This document shows positions 1-11,061 of a stretch of 64,000 nt of DNA, in pieces. Where the stretch lies: positions 4,780,072-4,844,071 of the forward strand of contig NZ_KV917376.1 of the NCBI RefSeq assembly GCF_002019695.1, written 5' to 3'. The translations under genes were made by a program, and so were the position numbers. The number at the start of each line of letters is the position of its first letter. Positions within the stretch are counted from its first letter, which is position 1. The notes beneath the pieces were generated by a model. That model saw only the letters and a program-made list of their open reading frames with translations. It was not told the origin of the DNA and made no database searches. The DNA comes from Evansella clarkii. GTDB lineage: Bacteria > Bacillota > Bacilli > Bacillales > Salisediminibacteriaceae.

Positions 1-362
1 CTGAAATATTCCTCATCCAGTGCATGAACTAAACCTGGCTCGTTCCTTGGGTCTTCGTCCACCCTTGTCTGGAGCAAGTTAATCATAGGGCTCAGAATAT
101 CATATACAGGTATATTTTTTTCCCCTGCTTTTCTTGTCAGATGTTCGATTAACTCTGGTAAAACAAGTGTAAAAGCAATAACCCCGTTATTTTCTTCTGC
201 CTGTATAATCACTTCATCGATAGTAACTTTTTCTTCTACATAAGGTACTCTTCTGATCTCGGTATTTGAGCCATTGAACTGGCTGGCAGCAGCTCTGACA
301 ACTAACTCTGCCGTTTCACCTACGGAGTCAGATACAACATATACGATTGATTTTTCACTCAC
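1..362 (-). CDS. yqfL: Pyruvate, phosphate dikinase regulatory protein (partial, C-terminus outside window)
   Basis: This family is a bifunctional ADP-dependent kinase and Pi-dependent pyrophosphorylase that switches pyruvate phosphate dikinase (or PEP synthase) off and on by threonine phosphorylation. The visible N-terminal 120 residues contain the family hallmark VVSDSVGETAE, followed by VPYVEE and the later segment DPRNEPG. The gene runs off the left edge, so the kinase P-loop region is not visible. A GTG start at 362 is chosen because AGAAGGG lies about 10 bases upstream; a second in-frame GTG at 374 is possible. It follows ccpN closely on the same strand, as in Bacillus subtilis, so the two probably share control of gluconeogenic carbon flow. 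Confidence 0.9.
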   Translation of the reverse strand, partial: MSEKSIVYVVSDSVGETAELVVRAAASQFNGSNTEIRRVPYVEEKVTIDEVIIQAEENNGVIAFTLVLPELIEHLTRKAGEKNIPVYDILSPMINLLQTRVDEDPRNEPGLVHALDEEYF

Positions 363-397
363 AGGATAATTCACACCCTTCTCCCGGCCGCTGAATT

Positions 398-1039
398 TTA
401 TTGAATTTCATCGTTAGCGATACTGACAAAAGCTTTTGTTATGTTTGTTTTTGTAATCCTGCCGATGACTTCAAGTTTCTGAATGCCTTCCTTTTCTACT
501 TCCTTTACAACAGGAACGCTGTCTATTTGCTTACTGATCAGTTTGGTTGCCACATCAATCAGGAGATCGTCAGGGCTGCAGCTGGTGATATTGGGCATTC
601 GCGTCATAATGATACTGACCGGTACTGATTCTAAGTCCTGCTTCCCCATACTCGCCCTCAACAGGTCTTTCCTGGAAAGAATACCGGTAAGGCTGGATTG
701 TCCGTCTACAACAAACAACGTGCCTACATCTTCTAAAAACATATTCACAATGGCATCATAAACTGAAGCTGATTCGTTAACGACCACCGGCATAGATTGA
801 AAATCTTTTACTGTTAATTTCTTTATTCTTTCAGTCAGCAACTGCGAGCCAGTTTTACCGGTATAAAAATAACCTACTCTTGGTCTTGCATCCAGGTAAC
901 CAGCCATTGTCAAAATAGCAAGATCAGGACGTAATGTCGCTCTTGTCAGGGACAATCTCTCAGCGATCTGGTCCCCGGTAATAGGTCCGTTATCTTTTAC
1001 TATTTGCAGAATCGTTTCCTGTCTGTTATTTAATTCCAT
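398..1039 (-). CDS. ccpN: Transcriptional repressor CcpN, HTH plus two CBS domains
   Basis: CcpN represses gluconeogenic genes such as gapB and pckA during glycolytic growth in Bacillus. The 213-residue product starts with an HTH domain (about residues 5-65, with NGPITGDQIAERL and TRATLRPDLAIL), followed by two CBS domains (about 75-135 and 140-205) that sense nucleotides. The match to the known family is close over the whole length, including GYFYTGKTG and IIMTRMPNI. The ATG at 1039 is preferred over an upstream in-frame ATG because GGCGGTGA sits just before it. It lies between glyS and yqfL on the same strand, the usual arrangement. Confidence 0.95.
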   Translation of the reverse strand: MELNNRQETILQIVKDNGPITGDQIAERLSLTRATLRPDLAILTMAGYLDARPRVGYFYTGKTGSQLLTERIKKLTVKDFQSMPVVVNESASVYDAIVNMFLEDVGTLFVVDGQSSLTGILSRKDLLRASMGKQDLESVPVSIIMTRMPNITSCSPDDLLIDVATKLISKQIDSVPVVKEVEKEGIQKLEVIGRITKTNITKAFVSIANDEIQ

Positions 1040-1151
1040 ATCTTCACCGCCCTCTGCCAGAGGCAATTATCAAATTAGCCAGCGCTTCTGATTTTTCACT
1101 TTTTCCGTCCCGCAGCACAGTTTGTTTAAACCACCTGTTTAACAACAGTTT

Positions 1152-3245
1152 CTATTCTTCCCCATGAAAAACTATTGACTGGAAATCAGCAAACCTGGTG
1201 ATTAAATCTGCTGTGTCATTCATTTGAGCAAGCCTGTTTCGCTTAATCTCCGGATTGTCCGCCATAACCATAATATTATCAAAATATTTATGGATAACAG
1301 GTTCAAGGCTTCTTAGTTCCTTATATGCATCTTCCACATTCCCCTGCTTTAACAGATCACTAACTTTATCGCCGATTTTCAGCCTTAACTCCTGTAATTG
1401 TTTTTCTTCTTCTTCCTTGAGTAAAGCCGTATTGATTGTTCCCTGATTATCGCCTGCTTTTTTAGCAATGTTTGTAACACGGCTGAATGCTTCAACAGCA
1501 TTTTTGAAATCCGGTTCAGCCAGCTGGTTCATCAGGAAGCTCGCCTTAGTGAACAGAAGTTCTAAATCTCCTGTATTGGTTTTTAAAACCGCGTCAATTA
1601 CATCATAACGCACACCTTGTTCCTGAAGCAGACTTTTAATCCTGAGCTCAAGAAAGTCTTTGAGTTCATCCATGACTAATTCCGGGCTTCGTTTTAAATG
1701 ACCTCTTTTTTCGGCAAGGTTAATAGCATCCTCAAGCACATCAAAAATATTAAGCTCCCAGTTTTGAGAAAGAATAACCTGAACAATGCCTGCTGTCTGC
1801 CTTCTAAGGCCATGGGGATCCTGTGAACCAGTAGGCTTTAAACCAATGCCAAAACTGCTCACAACTGTATCAGCCTTATCTGCCACACTGATAAGTGCGC
1901 CCGTTCTCGTTGCCGGCAGTTTGTCACCAGCCTGTTTTGGGAGGTAATGTTCGTAAATCGCTGCTGCCACTTCTTCCTCTTCTCCTGACAGCACAGCGTA
2001 CTCCTGACCCATACGCCCTTCCAGTTCTGGAAACTCATTGACCATATTTGTAACCAGATCCGCTTTGCTGAGAGAAGCAGCCCGTTCTGCTTTTTTCAAT
2101 TCTTCCGCATCAAATCCTGCTCTTTCTCCAATCTGCAAGGCCAGCTCTTTAATTCTTCTGACCTTATCACCCATAGAGCCCAGCTCTTCATGATACACGA
2201 TTGATTCCAGCCGCTTCAGCCTGTTTTCGAGAGGCTGTTTTTTATCTTCCTCGTAGAAAAACTCAGCATCTGCGAGTCTTGCCCGAAGAACTTTCTCATT
2301 ACCTTTCTGGACATTCTCGAGATGTCTGTGGTCACCATTTCTTACTGTGACAAAATAAGGAAGGAGCTTGCCTTCTGTGTTTTTTACAGGGAAGTATCTC
2401 TGATGCTCTCTCATCGATGTAATCAGCACTTCGTCTGGCAGCTGTAAAAATCTTTCATCAAATTCTCCGTATAATGCAGTAGGATACTCAACCAGATTGT
2501 TAACTTCTTCCAGAAGATTTTCATCAACAGGAATGTCCCATCCTTCTGATTCTGAAAGACGCATAAGCTGAGAACGGATTGCATCCTTTCTCTCCTGAGG
2601 ATCCGTAAGTACAAATTGTCCCAGTAAAATCTCACGATAGCTGTCTGCATTATCAATTACAACTTCACCGCCAAGGAAACGGTGGCCATATGATATATTT
2701 CCTGTTTTCACTTCAGCAATCTCAAAATCAATAACTTCATTTCCGTATAATGCAATAAGCCATTTAACTGGCCGGATATATTTAAGGTTGTAATCCGCCC
2801 ACTTCATATTCTTCGGAAACTGAAGATTAAGCAGCACATCTTTAAATCCGCTGAGCAGATCTTCTGCCGGCTGACCCTCTGTAAATTTCTTTACGAATAC
2901 GTACTCTTCACCTTTTAATTCCCTGAAGAAAAGGTCGTCCACTGATACTTTCTGGCCTCTGGCAAAACCTTGCGCTGCTTTTGTCCAGTTTCCATCCTGG
3001 TCCAGCGCTATTTTTTTCGCCGGGCCTTTCGCCTCCTCCTCTTTATCAGCCTGCTTTTCGGAGAGGCCGTGTATAATGACAGCCAGCCTCCTTGGAGTGG
3101 AGAATTTTTCAATATTCTTATATGACAGCCGCTGTTCTTCCAGCCACTTTTCAGCCTTCTCAGCAAGCTGATTCATCGCATCCGTAACAAAGCGGGCAGG
3201 CATCTCTTCTAAGCCAATCTCAAGCAGAAAATTACGATTATTCAT
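1152..3245 (-). CDS. glyS: Glycyl-tRNA synthetase beta subunit
   Basis: This is the large subunit of the bacterial alpha2-beta2 glycyl-tRNA synthetase and carries most tRNA contacts and the anticodon-binding region. The 697-residue protein begins [14 protein letters not shown], the classic family start, and has the internal DPHGLRRQT motif near residue 480 and a C-terminal DALR-type helical domain. The ATG at 3245 overlaps the glyQ stop codon and is preceded by AAGGAGGGTGG at proper spacing, so an ATG three codons further upstream was rejected. Expression should follow the upstream T-box together with glyQ. Confidence 0.97.
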   Translation of the reverse strand: MNNRNFLLEIGLEEMPARFVTDAMNQLAEKAEKWLEEQRLSYKNIEKFSTPRRLAVIIHGLSEKQADKEEEAKGPAKKIALDQDGNWTKAAQGFARGQKVSVDDLFFRELKGEEYVFVKKFTEGQPAEDLLSGFKDVLLNLQFPKNMKWADYNLKYIRPVKWLIALYGNEVIDFEIAEVKTGNISYGHRFLGGEVVIDNADSYREILLGQFVLTDPQERKDAIRSQLMRLSESEGWDIPVDENLLEEVNNLVEYPTALYGEFDERFLQLPDEVLITSMREHQRYFPVKNTEGKLLPYFVTVRNGDHRHLENVQKGNEKVLRARLADAEFFYEEDKKQPLENRLKRLESIVYHEELGSMGDKVRRIKELALQIGERAGFDAEELKKAERAASLSKADLVTNMVNEFPELEGRMGQEYAVLSGEEEEVAAAIYEHYLPKQAGDKLPATRTGALISVADKADTVVSSFGIGLKPTGSQDPHGLRRQTAGIVQVILSQNWELNIFDVLEDAINLAEKRGHLKRSPELVMDELKDFLELRIKSLLQEQGVRYDVIDAVLKTNTGDLELLFTKASFLMNQLAEPDFKNAVEAFSRVTNIAKKAGDNQGTINTALLKEEEEKQLQELRLKIGDKVSDLLKQGNVEDAYKELRSLEPVIHKYFDNIMVMADNPEIKRNRLAQMNDTADLITRFADFQSIVFHGEE

Positions 3246-4125
3246 CGTTTCCACCCTCCTTTTTCAGCATTGGAAAACCCAGGTTCTCCCTGATGTCAAA
3301 ATACTTTCCGGCACATTTTCTTGCCAGGCTGCGCACTCTCCCGATATACCCGGTGCGTTCTGTAACGGAGATTGCCCCCTGAGCGTCAAGCAGATTGAAG
3401 ACATGGGAGCATTTTAATACATAATCGTAAGCAGGAATAACAAGCTCTGCTTCCAGTGCTCTTTCTGCTTCTCTTTCATAAGTGGAGAATAGATTAAACA
3501 GCATATTACTGTCAGCCACTTCAAAGGAGTACTTAGACTGCTCAAACTCATTTTGCAAGAATACATCGCCGTACGTAAAACCATTCACCCATTCTAAATC
3601 ATAAACATTTTCCTTATCCTGAATATAAGAGGCAAGACGCTCAAGCCCGTATGTAATCTCCACTGCTACTGGACTGGCTTCAAGCCCTCCAACCTGCTGG
3701 AAATAAGTAAACTGCGTAATTTCCATACCATCAAGCCACACTTCCCAGCCAAGTCCCCAGGCTGCGAGTGTAGGCGCCTCCCAGTTATCTTCCACAAATC
3801 GAATATCATGCTCTTCCGGGTTAATTCCGAGCATTTTCAAGCTTTCTAAATATAATTCCTGAATATTGTCAGGCGATGGTTTCATTATTACCTGAAACTG
3901 GTGATGCTGGTAAAGGCGGTTAGGATTCTCTCCATACCTGCCGTCTGCCGGCCGTCTTGAAGGCTCTACATAAGCCACATTCCACGGCTCTGGACCGATA
4001 CTGCGCAGGAAAGTCATCGGATTCATCGTTCCTGCTCCCTTTTCTACATCATAGGCCTGCAAAATTAAACAGTTTTGTTCGGCCCAGAATTTCTGCAATG
4101 TCAAAATCATTTCTTGAAGATTCAT
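3238..4125 (-). CDS. glyQ: Glycyl-tRNA synthetase alpha subunit
   Basis: The catalytic subunit of alpha2-beta2 glycyl-tRNA synthetase activates glycine and charges tRNA-Gly. At 295 residues it has the normal family length. Visible class II synthetase sequences include [14 protein letters not shown] near the N-terminus, [12 protein letters not shown] (about residues 31-42), [12 protein letters not shown] and [20 protein letters not shown]. The RBS GGAGGG lies 8 bases before the ATG. The gene overlaps glyS by 8 bases, so the subunits are probably translationally coupled. A T-box leader with a GGC specifier precedes it. Confidence 0.97.
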   Translation of the reverse strand: MNLQEMILTLQKFWAEQNCLILQAYDVEKGAGTMNPMTFLRSIGPEPWNVAYVEPSRRPADGRYGENPNRLYQHHQFQVIMKPSPDNIQELYLESLKMLGINPEEHDIRFVEDNWEAPTLAAWGLGWEVWLDGMEITQFTYFQQVGGLEASPVAVEITYGLERLASYIQDKENVYDLEWVNGFTYGDVFLQNEFEQSKYSFEVADSNMLFNLFSTYEREAERALEAELVIPAYDYVLKCSHVFNLLDAQGAISVTERTGYIGRVRSLARKCAGKYFDIRENLGFPMLKKEGGNDE

Positions 4126-4175
4126 GGCGTTCCCTCCATTGTTTTCGGTGCTGGAACAGAAAGCTCTCCATTAAA

Positions 4176-4393
4176 AAAACCCCCGTCTATGTCATTGGAC
4201 ATAGGGACGAGAGTTACCCGCGGTTCCACCCTAATTGCTTAAAAGAAATTGTGGTTCCTTATAAGCCTCTTTCTGAAACACTGTGCTCTGGAGTGCCTTC
4301 ACTGCTTTCTGTATCCCTGGCTTCCACCATCCCAGGTTCGCTTTATACAGATTGAGCAGATACTCTTTTCCATCTGCGCACCGATATTAATTT
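4176..4393 (-). promoter_or_regulatory. Glycine T-box riboswitch leader of glyQS
   Basis: The leader RNA contains the canonical T-box AGGGTGGAACCGCG (4219-4232) and, farther 5', GGTGGAAG of stem I and a GGC glycine specifier in GAAGGCAC (specifier 4295-4297). Downstream of the T-box lies a terminator: CGTCCCTATGTC pairs with GACATAGACGGGG and is followed by seven T residues (4173-4179). Uncharged tRNA-Gly should stabilise the antiterminator and switch on glyQS. The motif identities are read directly; the mechanism is established for this class. Confidence 0.95.
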
Positions 4394-4399
4394 ATACAC

Positions 4400-4428
4400 A
4401 TATTACTTAAAAAAAATCTCCCTGTCAA
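4400..4428 (-). promoter_or_regulatory. SigA promoter of the glyQS T-box operon
   Basis: A perfect -35 TTGACA (4423-4428) is followed by a 17-base spacer and the -10 TAATAT (4400-4405). It lies directly behind the recO stop codon and just upstream of the T-box leader, so it fits a dedicated glyQS promoter. Confidence 0.85.
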
Positions 4429-4429
4429 C

Positions 4430-5179
4430 TTAACTCTCATATAGCTGATCCACCTGGTCAAGAAACTTTTTTGATTTAAGCCTGACTCCTACATATTCGT
4501 CATAATAATAATTCAAAAGGGTTTTAAGCTGCTTCTTTGTTTCATCTTTAACATTAATATTTCCGATACGTTTTATATCTATGTACTGAAAGAGCCTGAG
4601 AAGTTTTATAACCGAAGGGGAAACAGAAAGCCGGTGTTCATCCTCGGCCTCGCATCGCCGGCAGAGCAGTCCCGAATGCTTCAATGAAAATGAAACTCCT
4701 CCTTCAGGGTTTCCGCATAAGGTGCATCTGTCAAGCACAGGAGAGGTTCCGGCAACTTCAAGCATTTTTGTTTCAAAAATTCTGGTTAAGATATCCGGAT
4801 CACTGCCTTCATTCAGATAGTTCATGGTTTGATAAAGAAGTTCAAACAGATAGGGGTTGCGGGAGTTGTCTTCAGTCAGCTTATCAATTAATTCAACCAA
4901 ATAAGCTGCATGAGCGGTAAGTCTTAAATCACTCCTTACATCCCGGAAAGAGCTAATAACGTCAGCCTGGTTCAGCGTACCGATTCCTCTGGAACTCTGG
5001 TAAATAAAAATTCCGTATACAAAAAGCTGGGCACTTGAAGCGTGCCGGCTCTTAGGCCTTTTCGCTCCCCGTGCCATCAGTGCAATTTTTCCATTCTCCC
5101 TTGTATATATAGTTAAAATTTTATTTGTCTCACCATAATCATTTGTTCTGATTATGATCCCTTCAACCTTCTGAAGCAT
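4430..5179 (-). CDS. recO: DNA repair protein RecO
   Basis: RecO anneals single-stranded DNA and helps load RecA onto SSB-coated DNA in the RecFOR pathway. The 249-residue product has an N-terminal OB fold (about 1-80, VEGIIIRTNDYGETNKI), a helical middle part and a C-terminal zinc site (CTLC and CRRC motifs near residues 152-190). The ATG at 5179 follows AGGTGG at a good distance; the longer reading starts eight codons upstream without a better RBS. It lies between the small gene yqzL and glyQ, as in other Bacillus. Confidence 0.95.
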   Translation of the reverse strand: MLQKVEGIIIRTNDYGETNKILTIYTRENGKIALMARGAKRPKSRHASSAQLFVYGIFIYQSSRGIGTLNQADVISSFRDVRSDLRLTAHAAYLVELIDKLTEDNSRNPYLFELLYQTMNYLNEGSDPDILTRIFETKMLEVAGTSPVLDRCTLCGNPEGGVSFSLKHSGLLCRRCEAEDEHRLSVSPSVIKLLRLFQYIDIKRIGNINVKDETKKQLKTLLNYYYDEYVGVRLKSKKFLDQVDQLYES

Positions 5180-5212
5180 ATTAGCACCACCTGTTGGCAG
5201 CATGCAGGGTCT

Positions 5213-5359
5213 TTAGTGGGCAGGAGGGTCTAATTCTTCAAATTCAAATTCATTATCCTTTTCATCAAATAAAGAACCATCTCGTTCAACTTCCTTGAAT
5301 AACAAATACGAATTAATATTGCCTGTCAGGGAGAATACTTTCCAAGTTAAGTTGATCAT
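5213..5359 (-). CDS. yqzL: YqzL family small protein
   Basis: A 48-residue protein, MINLTWKVFSLTGNINSYLL at its N-terminus, resembling the YqzL family found just upstream of recO in Bacillus. Its function is unknown. The C-terminal half is strongly acidic. The ATG at 5359 follows AAGGTGGAG at good spacing; 21 additional upstream codons in the open frame lack an RBS. A TTGACA at 5451-5456, on the same strand, may belong to its promoter, though the matching -10 is not clear. Confidence 0.8.
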   Translation of the reverse strand: MINLTWKVFSLTGNINSYLLFKEVERDGSLFDEKDNEFEFEELDPPAH

Positions 5360-5639
5360 GAATTTAACTCCACCTTTCAGCACAGACTTTATTTTCCTGA
5401 CGTTATTTGTTATCTTGACCACTGCAGCATAATTAATGTTATGGAATAATTGTCAATCGACTGTTACAAATACAAATTGTATTTTAAAACTGCCAGACAC
5501 ACAAAAAACTGTATAAAACTATGATAGTATTTTTTAAAAGAAAAAACAACGGGGCGGACATCTAATATTATGATTTTTTTAAATTTTCCGAAAATATTAC
5601 TATGTCCCAGGTATTACTTTTGCCTCCGGCTGCTTAAAG

Positions 5640-5815
5640 TAGTTGCCTGGCATCCTGGTTATAAGGGAAACTTTGATCAGTGGGGAGCTGTCTACCCCCA
5701 CTGATCGTCAGCTAACCAACCGGGATGTTTAGCTGACGATATTTCCCGCATCATACATTTAGCTAAACCTCGTGTTTTTGGTAGGGAGTTTTACGGACAG
5801 GTACATCGTATTAAA
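5640..5815 (+). repeat. Structured interspersed repeat, copy R1
   Basis: The 429-base gap between era and yqzL holds no gene but contains a sequence that recurs at about 61495-61650. Shared blocks include the hairpin arms ATCAGTGGGG and CCCCACTGAT, the block CGGGATGTT, TCCCGC, and the end GGGAGTTTTACGGACAG followed by TACATCG. In this copy CGTCAGCTAA (about 5707) also pairs perfectly with TTAGCTGACG (about 5729). The orientation is arbitrary. It could be a mobile palindromic repeat or an RNA structure; I do not recognise a named family. Confidence 0.65.
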
Positions 5816-5851
5816 TACGAGAAATGCAGCTGCCTGCAGCCGCATTCCCTT

Positions 5852-6751
5852 TTAATACTCATCTTCCCGGTAGCCGAACTCTTTCAGGTACTTCCCTTTG
5901 TTGCGCCAGTCCTTTTCTACTTTAACCCAAAGTTCTAAAAAGACTTTGGATCCCAGCAATGCTTCTATGTCTTCCCGTGCCTTTCTGCCGATCTCCTTAA
6001 GCATCTTGCCTTGTTTTCCGATGATAATGCCTTTTTGGGAACTTCTCTCTACAATTATTACCGCACCAACATGGACAGCAGCATTTTCCTTCCTTCTGTT
6101 TATCTGCTCAATGTCCACAGCTATCGAATGCGGCACTTCTTCATGTGTAAGATGCAGAACTTTCTCCCGGATCATTTCTGACATTAAAAATCTTTCCGGA
6201 TGATCTGTTACCTGATCCTCAGGATAATATTGAGGGCCTTCCTCCATATATTTAAATACCTGGTCAATCAGGGTGGAAATATTATTTCCTTTTAAGGCAG
6301 AGATAGGGATTACCTCCGTAAAATCAAACAGCTTCCGGTAATCATCAATAATCTCAAATAATTTATCCGGATGTATTTCATCAATTTTATTCACCACCAG
6401 AAAAACCGGCGTTTCCAGGTTTTTAAGGCGTTCTATAATAAAGTCATCCCCTCGGCCACGGCCTTCCTTGGCGTCAACAAGAAACAGAACTACGTCTACT
6501 TCCCTCAAAGTAGTCTGCGCCACTTTGGTCATAAAATCACCCAGACGGTGTTTTGGTTTATGAATACCAGGTGTATCAATAAAGACAACCTGTCCCCTCT
6601 CTTCTGTAAAAACACCCTGAATCCTGTTCCTGGTAGTCTGTGGTTTATCACTCATTATAGCAATTTTCTGGCCGAGCATTTCGTTCAGCAGCGTGGACTT
6701 CCCTACATTTGGCCGTCCAATTAAAGCTGCGAATCCTGATTTTTTTGTCAT
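5852..6751 (-). CDS. era: GTPase Era
   Basis: Era is an essential GTPase that binds the 3' end of 16S rRNA and assists 30S assembly. The 299-residue protein has the P-loop GRPNVGKS (residues 12-19), DTPG (G3), NKID (G4) and a C-terminal KH domain containing [15 protein letters not shown]. The ATG at 6751 is preceded by GGAAGGGTGAG; the longer open frame would start inside cdd without an RBS. It begins 7 bases after the cdd stop, in the conserved ybeY-dgkA-cdd-era block. Confidence 0.97.
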   Translation of the reverse strand: MTKKSGFAALIGRPNVGKSTLLNEMLGQKIAIMSDKPQTTRNRIQGVFTEERGQVVFIDTPGIHKPKHRLGDFMTKVAQTTLREVDVVLFLVDAKEGRGRGDDFIIERLKNLETPVFLVVNKIDEIHPDKLFEIIDDYRKLFDFTEVIPISALKGNNISTLIDQVFKYMEEGPQYYPEDQVTDHPERFLMSEMIREKVLHLTHEEVPHSIAVDIEQINRRKENAAVHVGAVIIVERSSQKGIIIGKQGKMLKEIGRKAREDIEALLGSKVFLELWVKVEKDWRNKGKYLKEFGYREDEY

Positions 6752-6758
6752 GATGTAC

Positions 6759-7918
<1,160 letters not shown>

Positions 7919-7938
7919 GGATGAGGCTCCCCCTCTCC

Positions 7939-8331
7939 TTAAAACAGTGCAATTATTTTAGGAAGAAAGATGAGTACACCCACCAGAGCAGCAGCTAAGG
8001 AAAATACAAATACTGCTCCGGCAGCTGTATCCTTTATAACCTTCGCTCTCGTATCATATTGCCGGACCATCAGATCGACAGTCCGTTCAATCGCAGTATT
8101 TATAAGCTCAAGAGCGAGCACTCCTCCTGCCATAACCGCAAGTATGGCCTGTTCTGTTAAAGGCACATTTAGCACCTGGGCAAAAATAAAAACTAACGCA
8201 GTAACGACAGAGTGAATTCTGAAATTCTGTTCATATTTCCAGGCCTTTTTAATTCCGTGCCACGCATAGACAAAACTTTTCGTGAGCCTGCTCCATAAGA
8301 TGAACGGCTGTTTATCTTTTTTTGAGTCCAT
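7939..8331 (-). CDS. dgkA: Diacylglycerol/undecaprenol kinase
   Basis: A small integral-membrane kinase of the DgkA family; in Gram-positive bacteria it mainly phosphorylates undecaprenol and thereby recycles the lipid carrier for wall synthesis. The 130-residue protein has three membrane helices and the active-site motifs ELINTAIERTVDL (about 74-86) and KVIKDTAAGAV. The ATG at 8331 lies inside the end of ybeY (20-base overlap), which gives the family-standard N-terminus; the longer open frame is only a reading through ybeY. Confidence 0.93.
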   Translation of the reverse strand: MDSKKDKQPFILWSRLTKSFVYAWHGIKKAWKYEQNFRIHSVVTALVFIFAQVLNVPLTEQAILAVMAGGVLALELINTAIERTVDLMVRQYDTRAKVIKDTAAGAVFVFSLAAALVGVLIFLPKIIALF

Positions 8332-8782
8332 GTTTTTCCAGGATTTCCTCTTGCCGGCTGAACATGGATTTTTCCTGCGCTTCATCTCCGTGGTCATATC
8401 CGAGCAGGTGGAGAAAACCATGAACGGCCAGGAAGCAAAGCTCACGTTTTATATCGTGGCCATACTCTTCTGCCTGCTGTTCAGCCCTGGGCACGGATAT
8501 AACAATATCACCAAGTAAATCCGGCATCCCTTCGACTGCTACTTCATCATCTTCGCCCTCATTAAGAGCAAAGGACAGCACATCGGTTGGTTCATCCTTG
8601 CCACGGTAATCACGGTTAAGCTCTTGTATTTGTTCATTATTCACAAATGTAACGGACAGCTCGGAATTTTCTTTAATACCTTCCATCTTCATTGCTGTAT
8701 CAAGAACATCAGCCACTAAATTAAGCATATCCTCGTGAAGCTTCCCTGTTTCATCGATAAGGCCTGTTTGTTTATAATCCAT
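8312..8782 (-). CDS. ybeY: Endoribonuclease YbeY (16S rRNA maturation)
   Basis: A zinc-dependent single-strand endoribonuclease needed for 16S rRNA 3' end maturation and 70S quality control. At 156 residues it has the normal length. The HGFLHLLGYDH motif supplies the three zinc-binding histidines (121, 125 and 131), and the upstream DEPTDVLSFAL stretch is typical. Its start codon overlaps the pgpH stop (TAATG), indicating translational coupling, and its end overlaps dgkA. Confidence 0.96.
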   Translation of the reverse strand: MDYKQTGLIDETGKLHEDMLNLVADVLDTAMKMEGIKENSELSVTFVNNEQIQELNRDYRGKDEPTDVLSFALNEGEDDEVAVEGMPDLLGDIVISVPRAEQQAEEYGHDIKRELCFLAVHGFLHLLGYDHGDEAQEKSMFSRQEEILEKHGLKKR

Positions 8783-11031
8783 TACGATTGGTCACCTTCT
8801 TTCTTTTCTGTTCTTTTATCCGAAACATCTTCCGGATATTCAATCCTGGTGTGAAAAGTTCCCTGTAATGTCTCAAGAATTGATACGGCTATCGTATTAA
8901 GTTCTTTTAAAGTTAAATCACATTCATCAAACTGACCGTCTTCAAGACGTTCTGTTATTATTTTTTTTACGAGCTTTTCAATCTTATCAACAGTAGGCTT
9001 CTGCATAGAGCGGACAGCAGCCTCCACACAATCAGCTATACCGACGATTGCAGCTTCCCTGGACTGAGCTTTAGGGCCAGGATATCTGAACTCTTCTTCA
9101 GGTATGTCTTTTTCCGATTCCTGCTGTGCTTTATGGTAAAAATATTTCAGTAAGGTTGTCCCATGGTGCTGTTCTGCGATGCTGATTATTTCTTTCGGCA
9201 TCTTATATTCCCTCAGTGTGTCTGCTCCATCATAAGGATGTGAGATTATAATCGTTTTACTGAGCTGAGGAGAAATCTTATCATGGGGATTTTCAATTTT
9301 CATCTGATTTTCTATAAAGAAATGCGGGCGCCTTGTCTTCCCCAGATCATGATAGTATGCCCCTACTCTCGCTAATAAACCGTTCGCTCCTACTGCCTCA
9401 CAGGCACCTTCAGCCAGGTTTGCTACCATTACGCTGTGATGATAAGTACCTGGAGCTTCCAGAAGAATTTTTCTTAAAAGTGGATGATTTGGATTAGACA
9501 ACTCAATTAGCTTCGTCGTGGAGAGAACTCCAAAACCTGCTTCAAAAAACGGAAGAACACCTAATGTGAGTACTGCTGCCAGAATTCCCGCTAAAGCTGA
9601 AAATCCAATATGGAGCCCAAATTCAGCGAGGCTGTACTGCCCGTTTTTTAACAGCATCAGGGCAAGTATAACTAAGACGTTCAATGTCCCCACAAATAAT
9701 CCTGCCTGAAGAATTCTCATCACTCTCTGGGAATGAGAGAGAAAGAAAACGCCTGCAACGGAACTGAAGAAGACATATATACCATGTGTAGCACTAAACG
9801 CACCAGATGCTTCCGCGTTAAATATAACGCTCGCTGTTATCGCAAAAATCATTGCTGTAAACAAAGCTGCCCGGGAATGAAGCAGTATAGTGATTAGCAT
9901 TGTGCCCATAGCAGCAGGAACAACAAAAGTAAGCCCATATAATTCAAGCTGGTGGGTCAGGCTTACCACCTTAATAATAACCAATGTCAGCGTAAAGATA
10001 ATCACATACATAAGAAGATGTGTATTATTTGTTTTCAGCGAAGTATGCGCATCACTTAAATAATACGCCAGTACTCCCACTAACAGCATGACGAGAAGAG
10101 CCAAGCCAATGAAAGGATATGCATTTGAATGATCATCCAGCAGCCCTACAAGAGAAAGCTGATTATAAATTTCCGAAGTAACCATCTGTCCTTCTTCTGC
10201 AATCAGCTGGCCTTCCCTGATCAGGACAGGTTCAACAGCCTCAACTGCAGCTTCTCTGGCTTCTTCTGTCGCCTCCTCATCAAGGAGATAATTGGCAGTC
10301 ACTCCAAGCCTGGCAATTTCGATCATTGACCGGTACAGCCCCGGATCAATCGTGGATATGAGCACCCGCCGCTCTGCCTGGTTCCTGGCCTCTTCTACCT
10401 CATCAATGTGAATCTCGTTACTCATTACCTCGTGTATAGCGTTTGCAGTAGTCTCCTGAGCAAGTTCAAGGTCTTCTTCCGATGCCTCCAGTAAAGCAAT
10501 CAGAGTATCATCTGAGAGCCCTTCACTAAGCTGCTCAGAAAAAATTGTGCGTATTCTTTCTACTTGTTCCTCTGTCGTAATCTCCTCGGGAGGATCTTCC
10601 TGGAGCCCCGCATTGTTCCCGTTCTCGTTTTCTTCTTCTAATTCCGCCGTCTCCTCTTCAAAATCCGCTATTTCCCTTTCACGTTCCCTGGCTTCTCTGC
10701 GAACAGTCTGAACGGTATTAAAAATATCGTTTATTCTCTCAATTTGGTTTTCAGTATATCGGTTTTTTGTTGTATAAATAGGGCTTACAGATTCGTATGC
10801 CTCCTGCTGCAGGCGTTCTGTTTCCGATCTATATTCAATAGTAAGCGGGGAACGGATATCCTGGTCGGCTGTCGTTCCAACCTCAGCCTGAAGCGTTTCA
10901 GGAACAACATTGGAAACCATCAGAGCATACGTAATAACTCCCAGTAGGATAAACAAAAAAAATCTGATATAGCGGTGGTTTTTCAGGTTCTGCCACCACT
11001 GCTGGTGATCGATTGACGATCGTTTCCCCAT
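8782..11031 (-). CDS. pgpH: Cyclic di-AMP phosphodiesterase PgpH (7TMR-HD)
   Basis: Family members hydrolyse c-di-AMP and so influence potassium uptake, osmotic balance and wall homeostasis. The 749-residue protein has one N-terminal membrane segment, a large extracellular domain of about 250 residues rich in acidic coiled-coil sequence, a block of seven membrane helices (about 300-490) and a C-terminal HD domain with TYHHSVMVANLAEGA and YYHDLGKTRRPHFF. The repeated Glu runs in the extracellular part are striking. It is translationally coupled to ybeY and follows phoH, the order typical of Bacillus (yqfF). Confidence 0.95.
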   Translation of the reverse strand: MGKRSSIDHQQWWQNLKNHRYIRFFLFILLGVITYALMVSNVVPETLQAEVGTTADQDIRSPLTIEYRSETERLQQEAYESVSPIYTTKNRYTENQIERINDIFNTVQTVRREAREREREIADFEEETAELEEENENGNNAGLQEDPPEEITTEEQVERIRTIFSEQLSEGLSDDTLIALLEASEEDLELAQETTANAIHEVMSNEIHIDEVEEARNQAERRVLISTIDPGLYRSMIEIARLGVTANYLLDEEATEEAREAAVEAVEPVLIREGQLIAEEGQMVTSEIYNQLSLVGLLDDHSNAYPFIGLALLVMLLVGVLAYYLSDAHTSLKTNNTHLLMYVIIFTLTLVIIKVVSLTHQLELYGLTFVVPAAMGTMLITILLHSRAALFTAMIFAITASVIFNAEASGAFSATHGIYVFFSSVAGVFFLSHSQRVMRILQAGLFVGTLNVLVILALMLLKNGQYSLAEFGLHIGFSALAGILAAVLTLGVLPFFEAGFGVLSTTKLIELSNPNHPLLRKILLEAPGTYHHSVMVANLAEGACEAVGANGLLARVGAYYHDLGKTRRPHFFIENQMKIENPHDKISPQLSKTIIISHPYDGADTLREYKMPKEIISIAEQHHGTTLLKYFYHKAQQESEKDIPEEEFRYPGPKAQSREAAIVGIADCVEAAVRSMQKPTVDKIEKLVKKIITERLEDGQFDECDLTLKELNTIAVSILETLQGTFHTRIEYPEDVSDKRTEKKEGDQS

Positions 11032-11061
11032 CTCCTCACCCCGTCGAGGCTGCCGGTATTT

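Noticed and set aside
3957-4355. A 132-codon open frame on the plus strand
   Set aside because: It is antisense to the glyQ start and to the T-box leader, and its codons follow the constraints of those features.
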